Below are positions 43,784-52,188 of a DNA stretch of 58,380 nt, piece by piece. Under the pieces are notes generated by a model that ran no database searches, was not told the origin of the DNA, and saw only the letters and a program-made list of their open reading frames with translations. The position numbers and the translations under genes are program-made. This DNA is from Burkholderiales bacterium (GTDB lineage: Bacteria; Pseudomonadota; Gammaproteobacteria; Burkholderiales; Burkholderiaceae_C). The stretch lies in NCBI GenBank assembly GCA_018971105.1, contig JAGWVB010000004.1:1-58380 (forward strand), written 5' to 3'. Within the stretch, counting starts at the first letter, position 1, and the number at the start of each line of letters is the position of its first letter.

Positions 43784-44974
43784 TCAGATCGCGCCGTCGG
43801 CGCGCAGCGCGGCGATCGCGGCGCCGCCATAGCCGAGTTCGGCGAGCAGTGCGTCGGTCTGCTCGCCCAGCGCCGGCACGGCATCCATGCGCGGCTCGAA
43901 TGCGGCCGGCAGGCCGGGCGGCTTCAGCGCCGGAATCGGGCCGGCCGGGCTGCCGACCTCGGTCCAGCGCGCGCGCGCCGCGAGCTGCGGATGCGACCAG
44001 ACATCGGCCATCTGGCGCACGCGGGCGTTGGCGATCTGCGCCGCGTCCAGGCGCTGCTCGATCTGCGCCGCATCGAGCGCTGCGAAGGCCTCGACGATGA
44101 TCGCCGTCAGCGCCTCGCGCGCAGCGACGCGGCGCGCGTTCGAGGCGTAGCGCGCGTCGGCGGCGAGCTCGGGCCGTTGCAGCACGCGCTCGCAGAAGAC
44201 CTGCCATTCGCGTTCGTTCTGCAGGCCCAGCATGACCGTCGATCCATCGCCGGCCGGGAACGGCCCGTAGGGGAAGATCGTCGCGTGCGCCGCGCCGGCG
44301 CGCGGCGGCTGCGGCGCGCCGTCGTAGGCGTAGTACAGCGGGAAGCTCATCCACTCGACCATCGCCTCGAGCATCGAGACGTCGATGCGGCAGCCCAGCC
44401 CCGTGCGGCCGCGCTGCAGCAGCGCCGCGAGGATGCTGCCGTAGGCGTTGGTGCCGGCTGCTATGTCGGCGATCGAGCAGCCGGCCTTGGCCGGCGCCTC
44501 GGGCGTGCCGGTGACGGCGAGGAAGCCGGCTTCGCTCTGGATCAGCAGGTCGTAGGCCTTCTTGTCGCGATAGGGGCCGGGGCGTTCGGGATCGTCGCCA
44601 TAGCCCGAGATGTCGCAGACGATCAGCTTCGGATGCTGCGGATGCAGCGCCTCGAACGACAGCCCGAGCCGCGCCGCCGCGCCCGGCGCGAGGTTCTGCA
44701 CCAGCACGTCGGCCTGCACGAGCAGGCGCTGCAGCACCTCGCCGGCGCGCGCGTGCTTGAGGTCCAGCGTCAGGCTCTCCTTGCTGCGGTTCGTCCAGAC
44801 GAAATGCGAGGCCAGGCCGCGCACGCGGGCGTCGTAGGCGCGCGCGAAATCGCCGACGCCGGGGCGTTCGATCTTGATCACGCGCGCGCCCAGGTCGGCG
44901 AGCTGCCGCGTGCACAGCGGCGCCGCGATCGCATGCTCGAGCGTGACGACGGTGATGCCCTCGAGCGGTCGCAT
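43784..44974 (-). CDS. CaiB/BaiF-family CoA-transferase
   Basis: A 396-residue family III CoA-transferase. The N-terminus MRPLEGITVVTLEHAIAAPLCTRQLADLGARVIKIERP is characteristic, and the catalytic Asp is likely in KKAYDLLIQSEAG. It moves CoA between a donor thioester and a carboxylate. The start overlaps the acyl-CoA dehydrogenase stop (TGATG), so the two are translationally coupled. Confidence 0.92.
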   Translation of the reverse strand: MRPLEGITVVTLEHAIAAPLCTRQLADLGARVIKIERPGVGDFARAYDARVRGLASHFVWTNRSKESLTLDLKHARAGEVLQRLLVQADVLVQNLAPGAAARLGLSFEALHPQHPKLIVCDISGYGDDPERPGPYRDKKAYDLLIQSEAGFLAVTGTPEAPAKAGCSIADIAAGTNAYGSILAALLQRGRTGLGCRIDVSMLEAMVEWMSFPLYYAYDGAPQPPRAGAAHATIFPYGPFPAGDGSTVMLGLQNEREWQVFCERVLQRPELAADARYASNARRVAAREALTAIIVEAFAALDAAQIEQRLDAAQIANARVRQMADVWSHPQLAARARWTEVGSPAGPIPALKPPGLPAAFEPRMDAVPALGEQTDALLAELGYGGAAIAALRADGAI

Positions 44975-46137
44975 CAGAAGCTCCGCGGCAGGCCGAGCAC
45001 ATGCTCGGCGATGTAGCTCAGGATCAGGTTGGTCGAGATCGGCGCCACCTGGTACAGCCGCGTCTCGCGGAACTTGCGCTCGACGTCGTATTCGTCGGCG
45101 AAGCCGAAGCCGCCGTGGAACTGGATGCAGGCATTCGCCGCCTCCCAGCTCGCCTTCGCCGCCAGGTACTTGGCCATGTTCGCCTGCGCGCCGCAGGGCC
45201 GGTGGGCATCGAACAGCCGGCAGGCCTGCCAGCGCATCAGGTTCGCCGCCTCGACCTCGATATAGCTCTCGGCGATCGGGAACTGCACGCCCTGGTTGCT
45301 GCCGATGGCGCGCCCGAAGACGACGCGCTCGCCGGCGTATTTCGTCACGCGGTCGATGAACCAGCAGCCGTCGCCTATGCATTCGGCGGCGATCAGCGTG
45401 CGCTCGGCATTGAGGCCGTCGAGGATGTACCGGAAGCCCTGGCCCTCGACGCCGATCAGGTTCTCGGCCGGGATCTCGAGGTTCTCGAAGAACAGCTCGT
45501 TGGTCTCGTGGTTGACCATGTTCGGGATCGGCCGCACGGTCATGCCGCTGCGCTCGGCCGCGCGCAGGTCGACCATGAAGATCGACATGCCCTCGCTCTT
45601 CCTCGCCACCTCGGCCAGCGGCGTCGTGCGCGCGAGCAGGATCATCCAGTCCGAATGCTGGACGCGCGAGATCCAGACCTTCTGGCCGTTGATGACGTAG
45701 CGGTCGCCGCGGCGCACGGCCGTGGTCTTGATCTTCGTCGTGTCGGTGCCGGTGCTCGGCTCGGTCACGCCCATCGACTGCAGCCGCCATTGCCCGGAGG
45801 CGATCTTCGGCAGGTAATGCCGCTTCTGCTCGGCCGAGCCATGGCGCAGCAGCGTGCCCATGTTGTACATCTGGCCGTGGCAGGCGCCCGAGTTGCCGCC
45901 GCAGCGGTTGATCTCCTCCATCACGACGCTGGCCTCGGCCAGGCCGAGTCCGGAACCACCGTATTCGGCCGGGATCATCGCGGCGAGCCAGCCGGCCTTG
46001 GTCAGCGCGTCGACGAAGGCCTCGGGGTAGCCGCGCTCGGCGTCGATCCTGCGGTGGTAGGCGTCGGGGAATCCGGCGCACAGCGCGCGCACGGCGTCGC
46101 GGATCTCGGCGTAGGCGTCGGGCTCTCGTTCGATCAT
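44974..46137 (-). CDS. Acyl-CoA dehydrogenase
   Basis: A 387-residue FAD-dependent acyl-CoA dehydrogenase. It shows GVTEPSTGTDTTKIKTTA in the FAD-binding mid domain and the C-terminal QFHGGFGFADEYDVERKFRETRLYQVAPISTNLI. ATG 46135-46137 is used; a GTG 21 bases upstream is an alternative. With the CoA-transferase and MmgE/PrpD genes it forms a leftward catabolic operon activating and oxidising a small carboxylic acid (inference). Confidence 0.93.
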   Translation of the reverse strand: MIEREPDAYAEIRDAVRALCAGFPDAYHRRIDAERGYPEAFVDALTKAGWLAAMIPAEYGGSGLGLAEASVVMEEINRCGGNSGACHGQMYNMGTLLRHGSAEQKRHYLPKIASGQWRLQSMGVTEPSTGTDTTKIKTTAVRRGDRYVINGQKVWISRVQHSDWMILLARTTPLAEVARKSEGMSIFMVDLRAAERSGMTVRPIPNMVNHETNELFFENLEIPAENLIGVEGQGFRYILDGLNAERTLIAAECIGDGCWFIDRVTKYAGERVVFGRAIGSNQGVQFPIAESYIEVEAANLMRWQACRLFDAHRPCGAQANMAKYLAAKASWEAANACIQFHGGFGFADEYDVERKFRETRLYQVAPISTNLILSYIAEHVLGLPRSF

Positions 46138-46260
46138 GGTGGCGGGCGGTGCGTGCACAAGCGCCGGAGGATGCCTGCAGCCGGCCGCGACGACAATTCG
46201 GATTTCGGGAACCGGACCTTAGCCGGACGTGAACCTTGCCGCCTGACCAGGAGACTTGCC
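46138..46260. promoter_or_regulatory. Divergent promoter region, acyl-CoA dehydrogenase / alcohol dehydrogenase
   Basis: A 123-bp gap between divergent starts. AGGAG precedes the alcohol dehydrogenase ATG by 8 bases. No consensus -35/-10 pair was recognised. Confidence 0.35.
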
Positions 46261-47385
46261 ATGCTGATCCGCGCCGCCGTCCTCGAGACCATCGGGGCGC
46301 CCCCGCCCTACGCGAGCAGCCTGCCGCTGCGCATCCGCGAGGTCGAGCTCGACCCGCCGGGGCCGGGCGAGGTGCTGGTGCGCATCCGCGCCGCCGGGCT
46401 GTGCCATTCCGATCTCTCGGTGATCTCGGGCGACCGGCCGCGGCCGGTGCCGATGGTGCTCGGCCATGAATCGGCCGGCGAGGTCGTCGCCTGCGGCGCC
46501 GGGGTCGACGACCTCGCGCCGGGCGACCGTGTCGTGCTCGTCTTCATGCCCAGCTGCGGCTGCTGCGCGCCCTGCGCCGAGGGCCGGCCGGCGCTGTGCG
46601 AGCCGGGCGCGGCGGCCAACGGCGCCGGCACGCTGCTGTCGGGGCAGCGCCGGCTGCACGCGGGTGGCGTCACCCTCAACCACCATATCGGCGTCTCCTG
46701 CTTCGCCGAGCACGCGGTGGTCTCGCGCCGCTCCTGCGTCAAGGTCGAGACCGACCTCAGCGACCGCGAGCTCGCGCTCTTCGGCTGCGCCGTGCTCACC
46801 GGCGCCGGCGCGGTGATCAATACCGCGCGCGTGCAGGCCGGCTCGACGGTGGCCGTCGTCGGCCTCGGTGGCGTCGGCTTCAGCGCCCTGCTCGCGGCGC
46901 TGGCCAGCGGCGCGCGCGAGGTCGTCGCGCTCGACCTGAATGCCGGCAAGCTGGCGCTGGCGCGCGAACTCGGCGCCACGGCGGCGATCGATGCCGGCGC
47001 CGCCGACGCCGCCGAGCAGGTGCGCGCGCTCACGCGCGGCGGCGTCGACTACGCCTTCGAGATGGCGGGCGCGGTAGCGGCGCTGGACCTCGCCTGGCGC
47101 ATCACGCGCCGCGGCGGCAGCACCGTCACGGCCGGGCTGCCGCATCCGGATCGCCGTTTCCAGCTGCCGCCGGTGCAGCTGGTGGCCGAGGAGCGCACGC
47201 TGCGCGGCAGCTACATCGGCTCGGCCGTGCCGATGCGCGACATCCCGCGCTACATCGACCTCTACCGCCGCGGCCGCCTGCCGGTCGACCGGCTGATGGG
47301 CGACACGCTGGCGCTGGACGAGATCAACCGCGGCTTCGACCGCCTCGCCAAGGGAGACGCCTTGCGCGACGTGGTGATCTTCTGA
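46261..47385 (+). CDS. Zinc-dependent alcohol dehydrogenase (MDR)
   Basis: A 374-residue class III-like zinc alcohol dehydrogenase. The catalytic zinc ligands are Cys48 in AGLCHSD and His69-Glu70 in GHE. A Cys-rich lobe PSCGCCAPC holds the structural zinc, and GLGGVGFSALLAAL binds NAD. The good ribosome site AGGAG supports ATG 46261. It faces away from the acyl-CoA operon and ends 2 bases before a pair of 77-bp repeats. Confidence 0.92.
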   Translation: MLIRAAVLETIGAPPPYASSLPLRIREVELDPPGPGEVLVRIRAAGLCHSDLSVISGDRPRPVPMVLGHESAGEVVACGAGVDDLAPGDRVVLVFMPSCGCCAPCAEGRPALCEPGAAANGAGTLLSGQRRLHAGGVTLNHHIGVSCFAEHAVVSRRSCVKVETDLSDRELALFGCAVLTGAGAVINTARVQAGSTVAVVGLGGVGFSALLAALASGAREVVALDLNAGKLALARELGATAAIDAGAADAAEQVRALTRGGVDYAFEMAGAVAALDLAWRITRRGGSTVTAGLPHPDRRFQLPPVQLVAEERTLRGSYIGSAVPMRDIPRYIDLYRRGRLPVDRLMGDTLALDEINRGFDRLAKGDALRDVVIF

Positions 47386-47386
47386 A

Positions 47387-47544
47387 CGCCCCCAGACCTG
47401 CCGCTACGCGTCAGGCCCCCCGAGGGGGTCAAGGAAACTTGGGAGCGGCCCTGCGTTTCCTTGAGAGCGCCCCCAGACCTGCCGCTACGCGTCAGGCCCC
47501 CCGAGGGGGTCAAGGAAACTTGGGAGCGGCCCTGCGTTTCCTTG
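47387..47544 (+). repeat. Two identical 77-bp direct repeats with nested hairpins
   Basis: Copies at 47387-47463 and 47468-47544 are identical and separated by 4 bases. Each contains an imperfect palindrome (CCTG-CCGC...GCGT-CAGG), a CCCCC-CGA-GGGGG hairpin, and AAGGAAAC...GTTTCCTT (8-bp stem, 16-base loop). They lie directly after a stop codon and resemble REP/BIME-type intergenic elements that can act as terminators or mRNA stabilisers. Confidence 0.9.
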
Positions 47545-47598
47545 TGGGCGTGGGCGTCAGGCCTAGGATGCAGTCCGCTGCACCGAGGGCTGGACGCG

Positions 47599-48060
47599 AT
47601 GGCTGCGCTCCATACCCCGCGCCGGCGGGCCGCTCCGGCCCTCCGGCCGTTTCCGACGTACCCGGCTTGCCCGACCTTCGCCTCGCTGCTCGTCGCCGAC
47701 GGCGATGGCGTCGGCCCGGGCATCGCCCAGGCCTGTGCCCTGGCCCATGGGCTGCCGGCGGACCATATCGTCACGGTGCAGGTACCCGCGGGCAGCGGCG
47801 TCCCGCCCGACGGCCATGGCCAGACGACGGTGCCGGACTTCATCCGCGGCGGCGTCACCGGCAGCCACGGCACGGTGGAGGAACCCTGCTCGATCGCGGC
47901 CAAGTTCACCACCGCCAGCGTGCTGCCGGCGCATTACCAGCGCGGCGAGGCGCTGATCGAGGCGTACTGGAAGGCGGTCCGGCTGCCGGGCGAAGGCCAC
48001 TTCGTCGGCGAGCCGCTGGCGCGGCCCTGGGCGCGCCAGGCGGTGCTGCGCCGCGACGGG
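47599..48060 (+). pseudogene. Decayed TIGR03790-family gene, internal deletion
   Basis: The open frame reads a short family-like N-terminal part (LVADGDGVGPGIAQACALAHGLPADHIVTVQVP). After about 20 residues this joins the family's C-terminal part (GVTGSHGTVEEPCS, then ALIEAYWKAVRLPGEGHFVGEPLARPW). TIGR03790 proteins, common in PEP-CTERM genomes, are normally well over 300 residues, so the middle is missing. The frame has no stop at the expected end and runs into the VOC gene region. It is judged a remnant; alignment is from memory of the family. Confidence 0.65.
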
Positions 48061-48118
48061 CAGACGCCCGCGTCGGTTTGGCATAAGCTGCGCGGCTCGA
48101 CGCCACCGGGAGCACATC

Positions 48119-48535
48119 ATGCAGGGTCCGACGGCCTATCTGCGCTTCGAAGGCGATTGCGAAGAGGCGCTGAGCTTCTACTGCCAGGCGCTCGGCGCCA
48201 AGGTGCTGATGATGTCCCGCTACAGCGAGGCGCCGGGGCACGCGAACATGCCGCCGGTGCCCGAGCACTGGATCATCCATGGCCGCATCCAATGGCCGGA
48301 CGGCGGCCTGCTCATGGGCTCCGACGGCGGTCCCACGCCCTACACCGGCGTGCACGGCATCTCGCTCAGCCTGAACTGCGCCGACCGGGCCGAGGGCGAA
48401 CGCCTGTTCCAGGCCCTGGCCGCCCAGGGCGAGGTGAAGATGCCTTTCGGCTCCACCTTCTGGTCACCCGGGTTCGGGATGCTGGTCGATCGCTTCGGCG
48501 TGCCCTGGATGGTCAACGTCGAGGCCGCGCCCTGA
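48119..48535 (+). CDS. VOC-family (PhnB-like) protein
   Basis: A 138-residue glyoxalase/bleomycin-resistance-fold protein of the PhnB/YjdN type. It shows AYLRFEGDCEEALSFYCQALGAKV, GGLLMGSDG and FWSPGFGMLVDRFGVPWMVN. The family binds a metal and diverse small ligands, and no enzyme activity can be inferred. GGGAG precedes the ATG. Confidence 0.9.
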   Translation: MQGPTAYLRFEGDCEEALSFYCQALGAKVLMMSRYSEAPGHANMPPVPEHWIIHGRIQWPDGGLLMGSDGGPTPYTGVHGISLSLNCADRAEGERLFQALAAQGEVKMPFGSTFWSPGFGMLVDRFGVPWMVNVEAAP

Positions 48536-48565
48536 GCCGCGCGCGGCACGGCGGCGGCGGCGGCC

Positions 48566-49960
48566 TCAGCGCGCCCACAGGCGCGCGCCGCTGGCCATGG
48601 CCGCCAGCGCGGCGAAGCCGGCGCCGAGCGCCAGGGCCCAGGTCGGTCCCTGAGCGCCGGCGAGGCCGAAGCACAGCGCCACCAGCGCCGCGCCGCTGGT
48701 CTGGCCGGTGAGGCGGGCGATCGCGATCACGCCGCTGGCGCCGCCGCTGCGTTCCGGTGGCGCGCTCGACATCAGCGCGCGCAGGTTCGGTGACTGGAAG
48801 AGCCCGAAGCCGACGCCGCACAGCACCATGCGCGCGACGATGCCGGCGACCGACGGCGTCGCCGGCAGCAGCGCCATCGACGCCATGCCGGCCGCGAGCA
48901 GCGCCAGCCCCGCGGCGCCGAGCACGGCCGGCGGGTGGCGATCGGACAGGCGGCCCGCGATCGGCGCCGCGATCGCGACGACGATGGGCCAGGGCGAGAG
49001 CAGGAATCCGGTCTGGACCGCGTCGCGGTGCAGCACGGTCTCGAAGTAGAACGGCAGCGAGACGAAGGCCAGCCCCTGGGTCGCGAAAGACGCCACCGCG
49101 GTCAGCGCCGAGAGCGCGAACATCGGCCGGCGCATCAGGTCGACGGGCAGCATCGGCGCCGGATGGCCGCGCTGGCGCCGCAGCAGCAGCGCCAGCGCGA
49201 CGCCGCCGACGACGAGCAGCGCCGCGATGCGCGCCGCGCCGGCGCGCTGCGCCGCCGCCGTCATCGAGCCGATCAGGCTCGCGCAGGCGAGCGCCGTCAG
49301 GCCCGCCGTCGCGGGATCGAAGACATGGTCGCGCGGCGCGCTGCGCGGCAGCGCCGGCAGCGCGAGGGCGAGCGCGACCAGGCCCAGCGGCACGTTGATG
49401 CCGAACAGCCAGGGCCAGTGCGCGACCGCGAGCACGAGCGAGGCCACCGTGGGGCCGACGGCGAAGGCGACGCCGACGACGAAGGCATTGATGCCGACGC
49501 CGCGGCCGAGCCGGTGCGGCGGGTACAGCAGCCGGATGAGCGCGATGTTCACCGACATCGGCCCCGCCGCGCCCAGGCCCTGCAAGGCACGCGCCGCCGC
49601 CAGCGCCGGCAGCGTCGTCGCGCAGGCGCAGGCGAGCGAGGCGACGGTGAAGAGCGCCACGCCGGCGAGGAAGATGCGCCGCGGGCCGAGGCGGTCGCCC
49701 AGCGCGGCCAGCGGCAGCAGCGCGGCGACGACCGCGATCTGGTACGCATTGACGATCCAGACCGAGGCCGCCGGCCGCGCATGCAGGTCGGCGGCGATCG
49801 ACGGCAACGAGGTGTTGGCGATCGCGGTGTCGAGCGACGCCAGCGCGACCGCGACCAGCACCGCGATCAGCGCACGGCGTTCGGCGGCGCCGAGTCGGTG
49901 CTCGGCCGGCGGGCCGTGCGCCGCGGCGACCGCCGCGGCCGCGCTGCCGTCGGGCGTCAA
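48566..49960 (-). CDS. MFS exporter, DHA2/EmrB-like
   Basis: A 464-residue major-facilitator transporter. It shows VALASLDTAIANTSLPSIA in helix 1, the loop GDRLGPRRIFLAGV, and ALQGLGAAGPMS. About 12-14 helices fit the drug-exporter DHA2 group. It starts at TTG 49958-49960, which overlaps the upstream stop (TTGA) with GGAG five bases before, so translation is coupled to the preceding binding-protein gene. Confidence 0.87.
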   Translation of the reverse strand: MTPDGSAAAAVAAAHGPPAEHRLGAAERRALIAVLVAVALASLDTAIANTSLPSIAADLHARPAASVWIVNAYQIAVVAALLPLAALGDRLGPRRIFLAGVALFTVASLACACATTLPALAAARALQGLGAAGPMSVNIALIRLLYPPHRLGRGVGINAFVVGVAFAVGPTVASLVLAVAHWPWLFGINVPLGLVALALALPALPRSAPRDHVFDPATAGLTALACASLIGSMTAAAQRAGAARIAALLVVGGVALALLLRRQRGHPAPMLPVDLMRRPMFALSALTAVASFATQGLAFVSLPFYFETVLHRDAVQTGFLLSPWPIVVAIAAPIAGRLSDRHPPAVLGAAGLALLAAGMASMALLPATPSVAGIVARMVLCGVGFGLFQSPNLRALMSSAPPERSGGASGVIAIARLTGQTSGAALVALCFGLAGAQGPTWALALGAGFAALAAMASGARLWAR

Positions 49961-50634
49961 GCGGGCTCCATGCCGTGGCGTCGCTTGATCCCGGCGCAGT
50001 CGTCCGCGGCCAAGTCGGCCAGCAGCGCGGCGACCTCGGCGCGACGCTGCGAGGTCGTGGCGATGGCGCCCGCGAAGGTCGTCACGACCTGGATCGCCGG
50101 CGGCAGCGGGCCGAGCACGTCGATGCCGTCCAGGTGCATCAGCTCGCTCAGCTGCTGGAAGCCGAGATCGGCATCGCCGCGCGCGACCAGGGTGCCCACC
50201 GGCACGCCGGGCGGCGCCTGGACGATGCGATCGGCGATCTGCGCCGCGATGCCCCAGCGCTCGAACAGCTGCATCAGCGCAACGCCGCTGGGGCCGGTCG
50301 AATAGCTCAGCCGCGGCGCGGCGAGCACGGCCCGGCGCACCGCGTCCTCGCTGCCGATGTCGGGCCGCGGCGCACCCGCGCGCACCGCCAGCGCGACGCC
50401 CGAATGGACGAGGTCGACGCGGCTGCCGGCGACGACATGGCCGGACGCGGCGAGCGCGTCCAGCGCCTGCACCGAGAGCACGACGGCGTCGAAGGCCTCG
50501 CCCGCGCGCACGCGCCGGGCCGCGTCGACGCCGCCGACCGATTCGACGGCGACCGCCGCGCCGCGCGGCGCCAGCAGGTCGGCCAGCAGCTGGCGCGTGG
50601 CCATCGAGGAAATCAATCGGATCGCTGCGGCCAT
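49957..50634 (-). CDS. Signal-less substrate-binding protein (ModA-like)
   Basis: A 225-residue protein of the type 2 periplasmic-binding fold (SBP_bac_11/ModA-like), with IRLISSMATRQLLADLLA at the start and ARGDADLGFQQLSELM in the second half. It lacks a signal peptide, so it is probably cytoplasmic and senses or binds a ligand rather than feeding an ABC importer. AGGAG precedes the ATG. It is coupled to the MFS gene and divergent from trpB2. Confidence 0.8.
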   Translation of the reverse strand: MAAAIRLISSMATRQLLADLLAPRGAAVAVESVGGVDAARRVRAGEAFDAVVLSVQALDALAASGHVVAGSRVDLVHSGVALAVRAGAPRPDIGSEDAVRRAVLAAPRLSYSTGPSGVALMQLFERWGIAAQIADRIVQAPPGVPVGTLVARGDADLGFQQLSELMHLDGIDVLGPLPPAIQVVTTFAGAIATTSQRRAEVAALLADLAADDCAGIKRRHGMEPA

Positions 50635-50708
50635 CGTGCCTCTCCTTGCGCGGCCTATTATGGTCAGGCGGCCGACGGTCCGGCCGCGACCCACCCAGGA
50701 GACCCTCG

Positions 50709-52076
50709 ATGAGCGACAAGCGCACCCAGTACCTGCTCGACGCGAGCCGGATGCCCAGGCATTGGTACAACATCGCCGCCGATCTGCCGCGCGCGCTGCC
50801 GCCGGTGCTGCACCCGGGCACGCTGCAGCCGATCGGACCCGCCGACCTCGCGCCGCTGTTCCCGATGGCCCTGATCGAGCAGGAGGTCTCGACCGAGCGC
50901 GAGATCCCGATACCCGAGCCGGTGCGCGAGGTGTTCAAGCTCTGGCGCCCGTCGCCGCTGTTCCGGGCGCACCGGCTCGAGCAGGCGCTGGGCACGCCGG
51001 CGCGCATCTACTACAAGTACGAGGGCGTCTCGCCCGCAGGCAGCCACAAGCCCAATACCGCCGTGCCCCAGGCCTGGTACAACGCCCAGGCCGGCGTGAA
51101 GAAACTGACGACCGAGACCGGCGCCGGCCAATGGGGCAGCTCGCTCGCCTTCGCCGGCGCGCTGTTCGGCATCGACGTCACGGTGTTCCAGGTGCGCGTC
51201 TCCTACGACCAGAAACCGTACCGGCGCGCGCTCATGGAGACCTACGGCGCGCGCTGCATCGCCAGCCCCTCGATGGAGACGCAGGCCGGCCGCGCCGCGC
51301 TCGCGCTGCGGCCCGACCATCCGGGCTCGCTCGGCCTGGCGATCAGCGAGGCGGTCGAGATCGCCGCCACCCATGAGGACACCAAGTACGCGCTCGGCTC
51401 GGTCCTCAACCATGTGCTGCTGCACCAGACCATCATCGGCCAGGAGGCGATGCTGCAGCTCGAGATGGCGGGCGACGACCCCGACGTCATCGTCGGCTGC
51501 ACCGGCGGCGGCAGCAACTTCGCCGGCATCGCCTTCCCGTTCATCGGCCAGCAGCTGCGCGGCGGCAAGCGGCGGCGCATCGTCGCCGTCGAGCCCGCCG
51601 CCTGCCCGTCGCTGACGCGCGGCCGTTACGCCTACGACTACGGCGACAGCGCGAAGATGACGCCGCTGACGAAGATGCACACGCTGGGCAGCGGCTTCAC
51701 GCCGCCGAGCTTCCACGCCGGCGGCCTGCGCTATCACGGCATGGCGCCGCTCGTGAGCCATCTCAAGGAGCTGGATCTGCTCGAGGCCACGGCCTATCAC
51801 CAGGTCGCCTGCTTCGAGGCCGGCGTGATGTTCGCGCGCGCCGAGGGCATCGTCCCGGCGCCCGAGGCGAATCACGCCGTCAAGGGCGCCATCGTCGAGG
51901 CGCTGCGCTGCAAGGCCGAGGGTCGCAGCGAGGTGATCCTCTTCAACCTCTGCGGCCATGGCCACTTCGACATGAGCGCGTACAGCGCCTACTTTGCCGG
52001 GAAGCTCACCGATCAGAGCTACGACGAGTCCGAACTGGCGCTGGCGCTGGCCGGTCTGCCCTCGGTCGCGGCGTAG
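50709..52076 (+). CDS. trpB2: Tryptophan synthase beta-like protein (TrpB2)
   Basis: A 455-residue PLP-dependent fold type II enzyme of the TrpB2 branch (TIGR01415 type), longer than TrpB1. The Schiff-base lysine is Lys114 in GSHKPNTA, the phosphate-binding loop is CTGGGSN, and the substrate loop is TETGAGQWG. TrpB2 makes tryptophan from indole and serine or acts in related salvage. AGGAG precedes ATG 50709. No trpA is nearby. Confidence 0.92.
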   Translation: MSDKRTQYLLDASRMPRHWYNIAADLPRALPPVLHPGTLQPIGPADLAPLFPMALIEQEVSTEREIPIPEPVREVFKLWRPSPLFRAHRLEQALGTPARIYYKYEGVSPAGSHKPNTAVPQAWYNAQAGVKKLTTETGAGQWGSSLAFAGALFGIDVTVFQVRVSYDQKPYRRALMETYGARCIASPSMETQAGRAALALRPDHPGSLGLAISEAVEIAATHEDTKYALGSVLNHVLLHQTIIGQEAMLQLEMAGDDPDVIVGCTGGGSNFAGIAFPFIGQQLRGGKRRRIVAVEPAACPSLTRGRYAYDYGDSAKMTPLTKMHTLGSGFTPPSFHAGGLRYHGMAPLVSHLKELDLLEATAYHQVACFEAGVMFARAEGIVPAPEANHAVKGAIVEALRCKAEGRSEVILFNLCGHGHFDMSAYSAYFAGKLTDQSYDESELALALAGLPSVAA

Positions 52077-52188
52077 GCCACGCGGCCGTCGAAGCCCGTC
52101 GCGATCCTCGCGCTCGCAAGGCGCCGTCGCCGCTGAACCCCGGCACGCGCCGGCGCGCAGGGGTGCCGGCGCGTCCGGCCCCGCCGCG

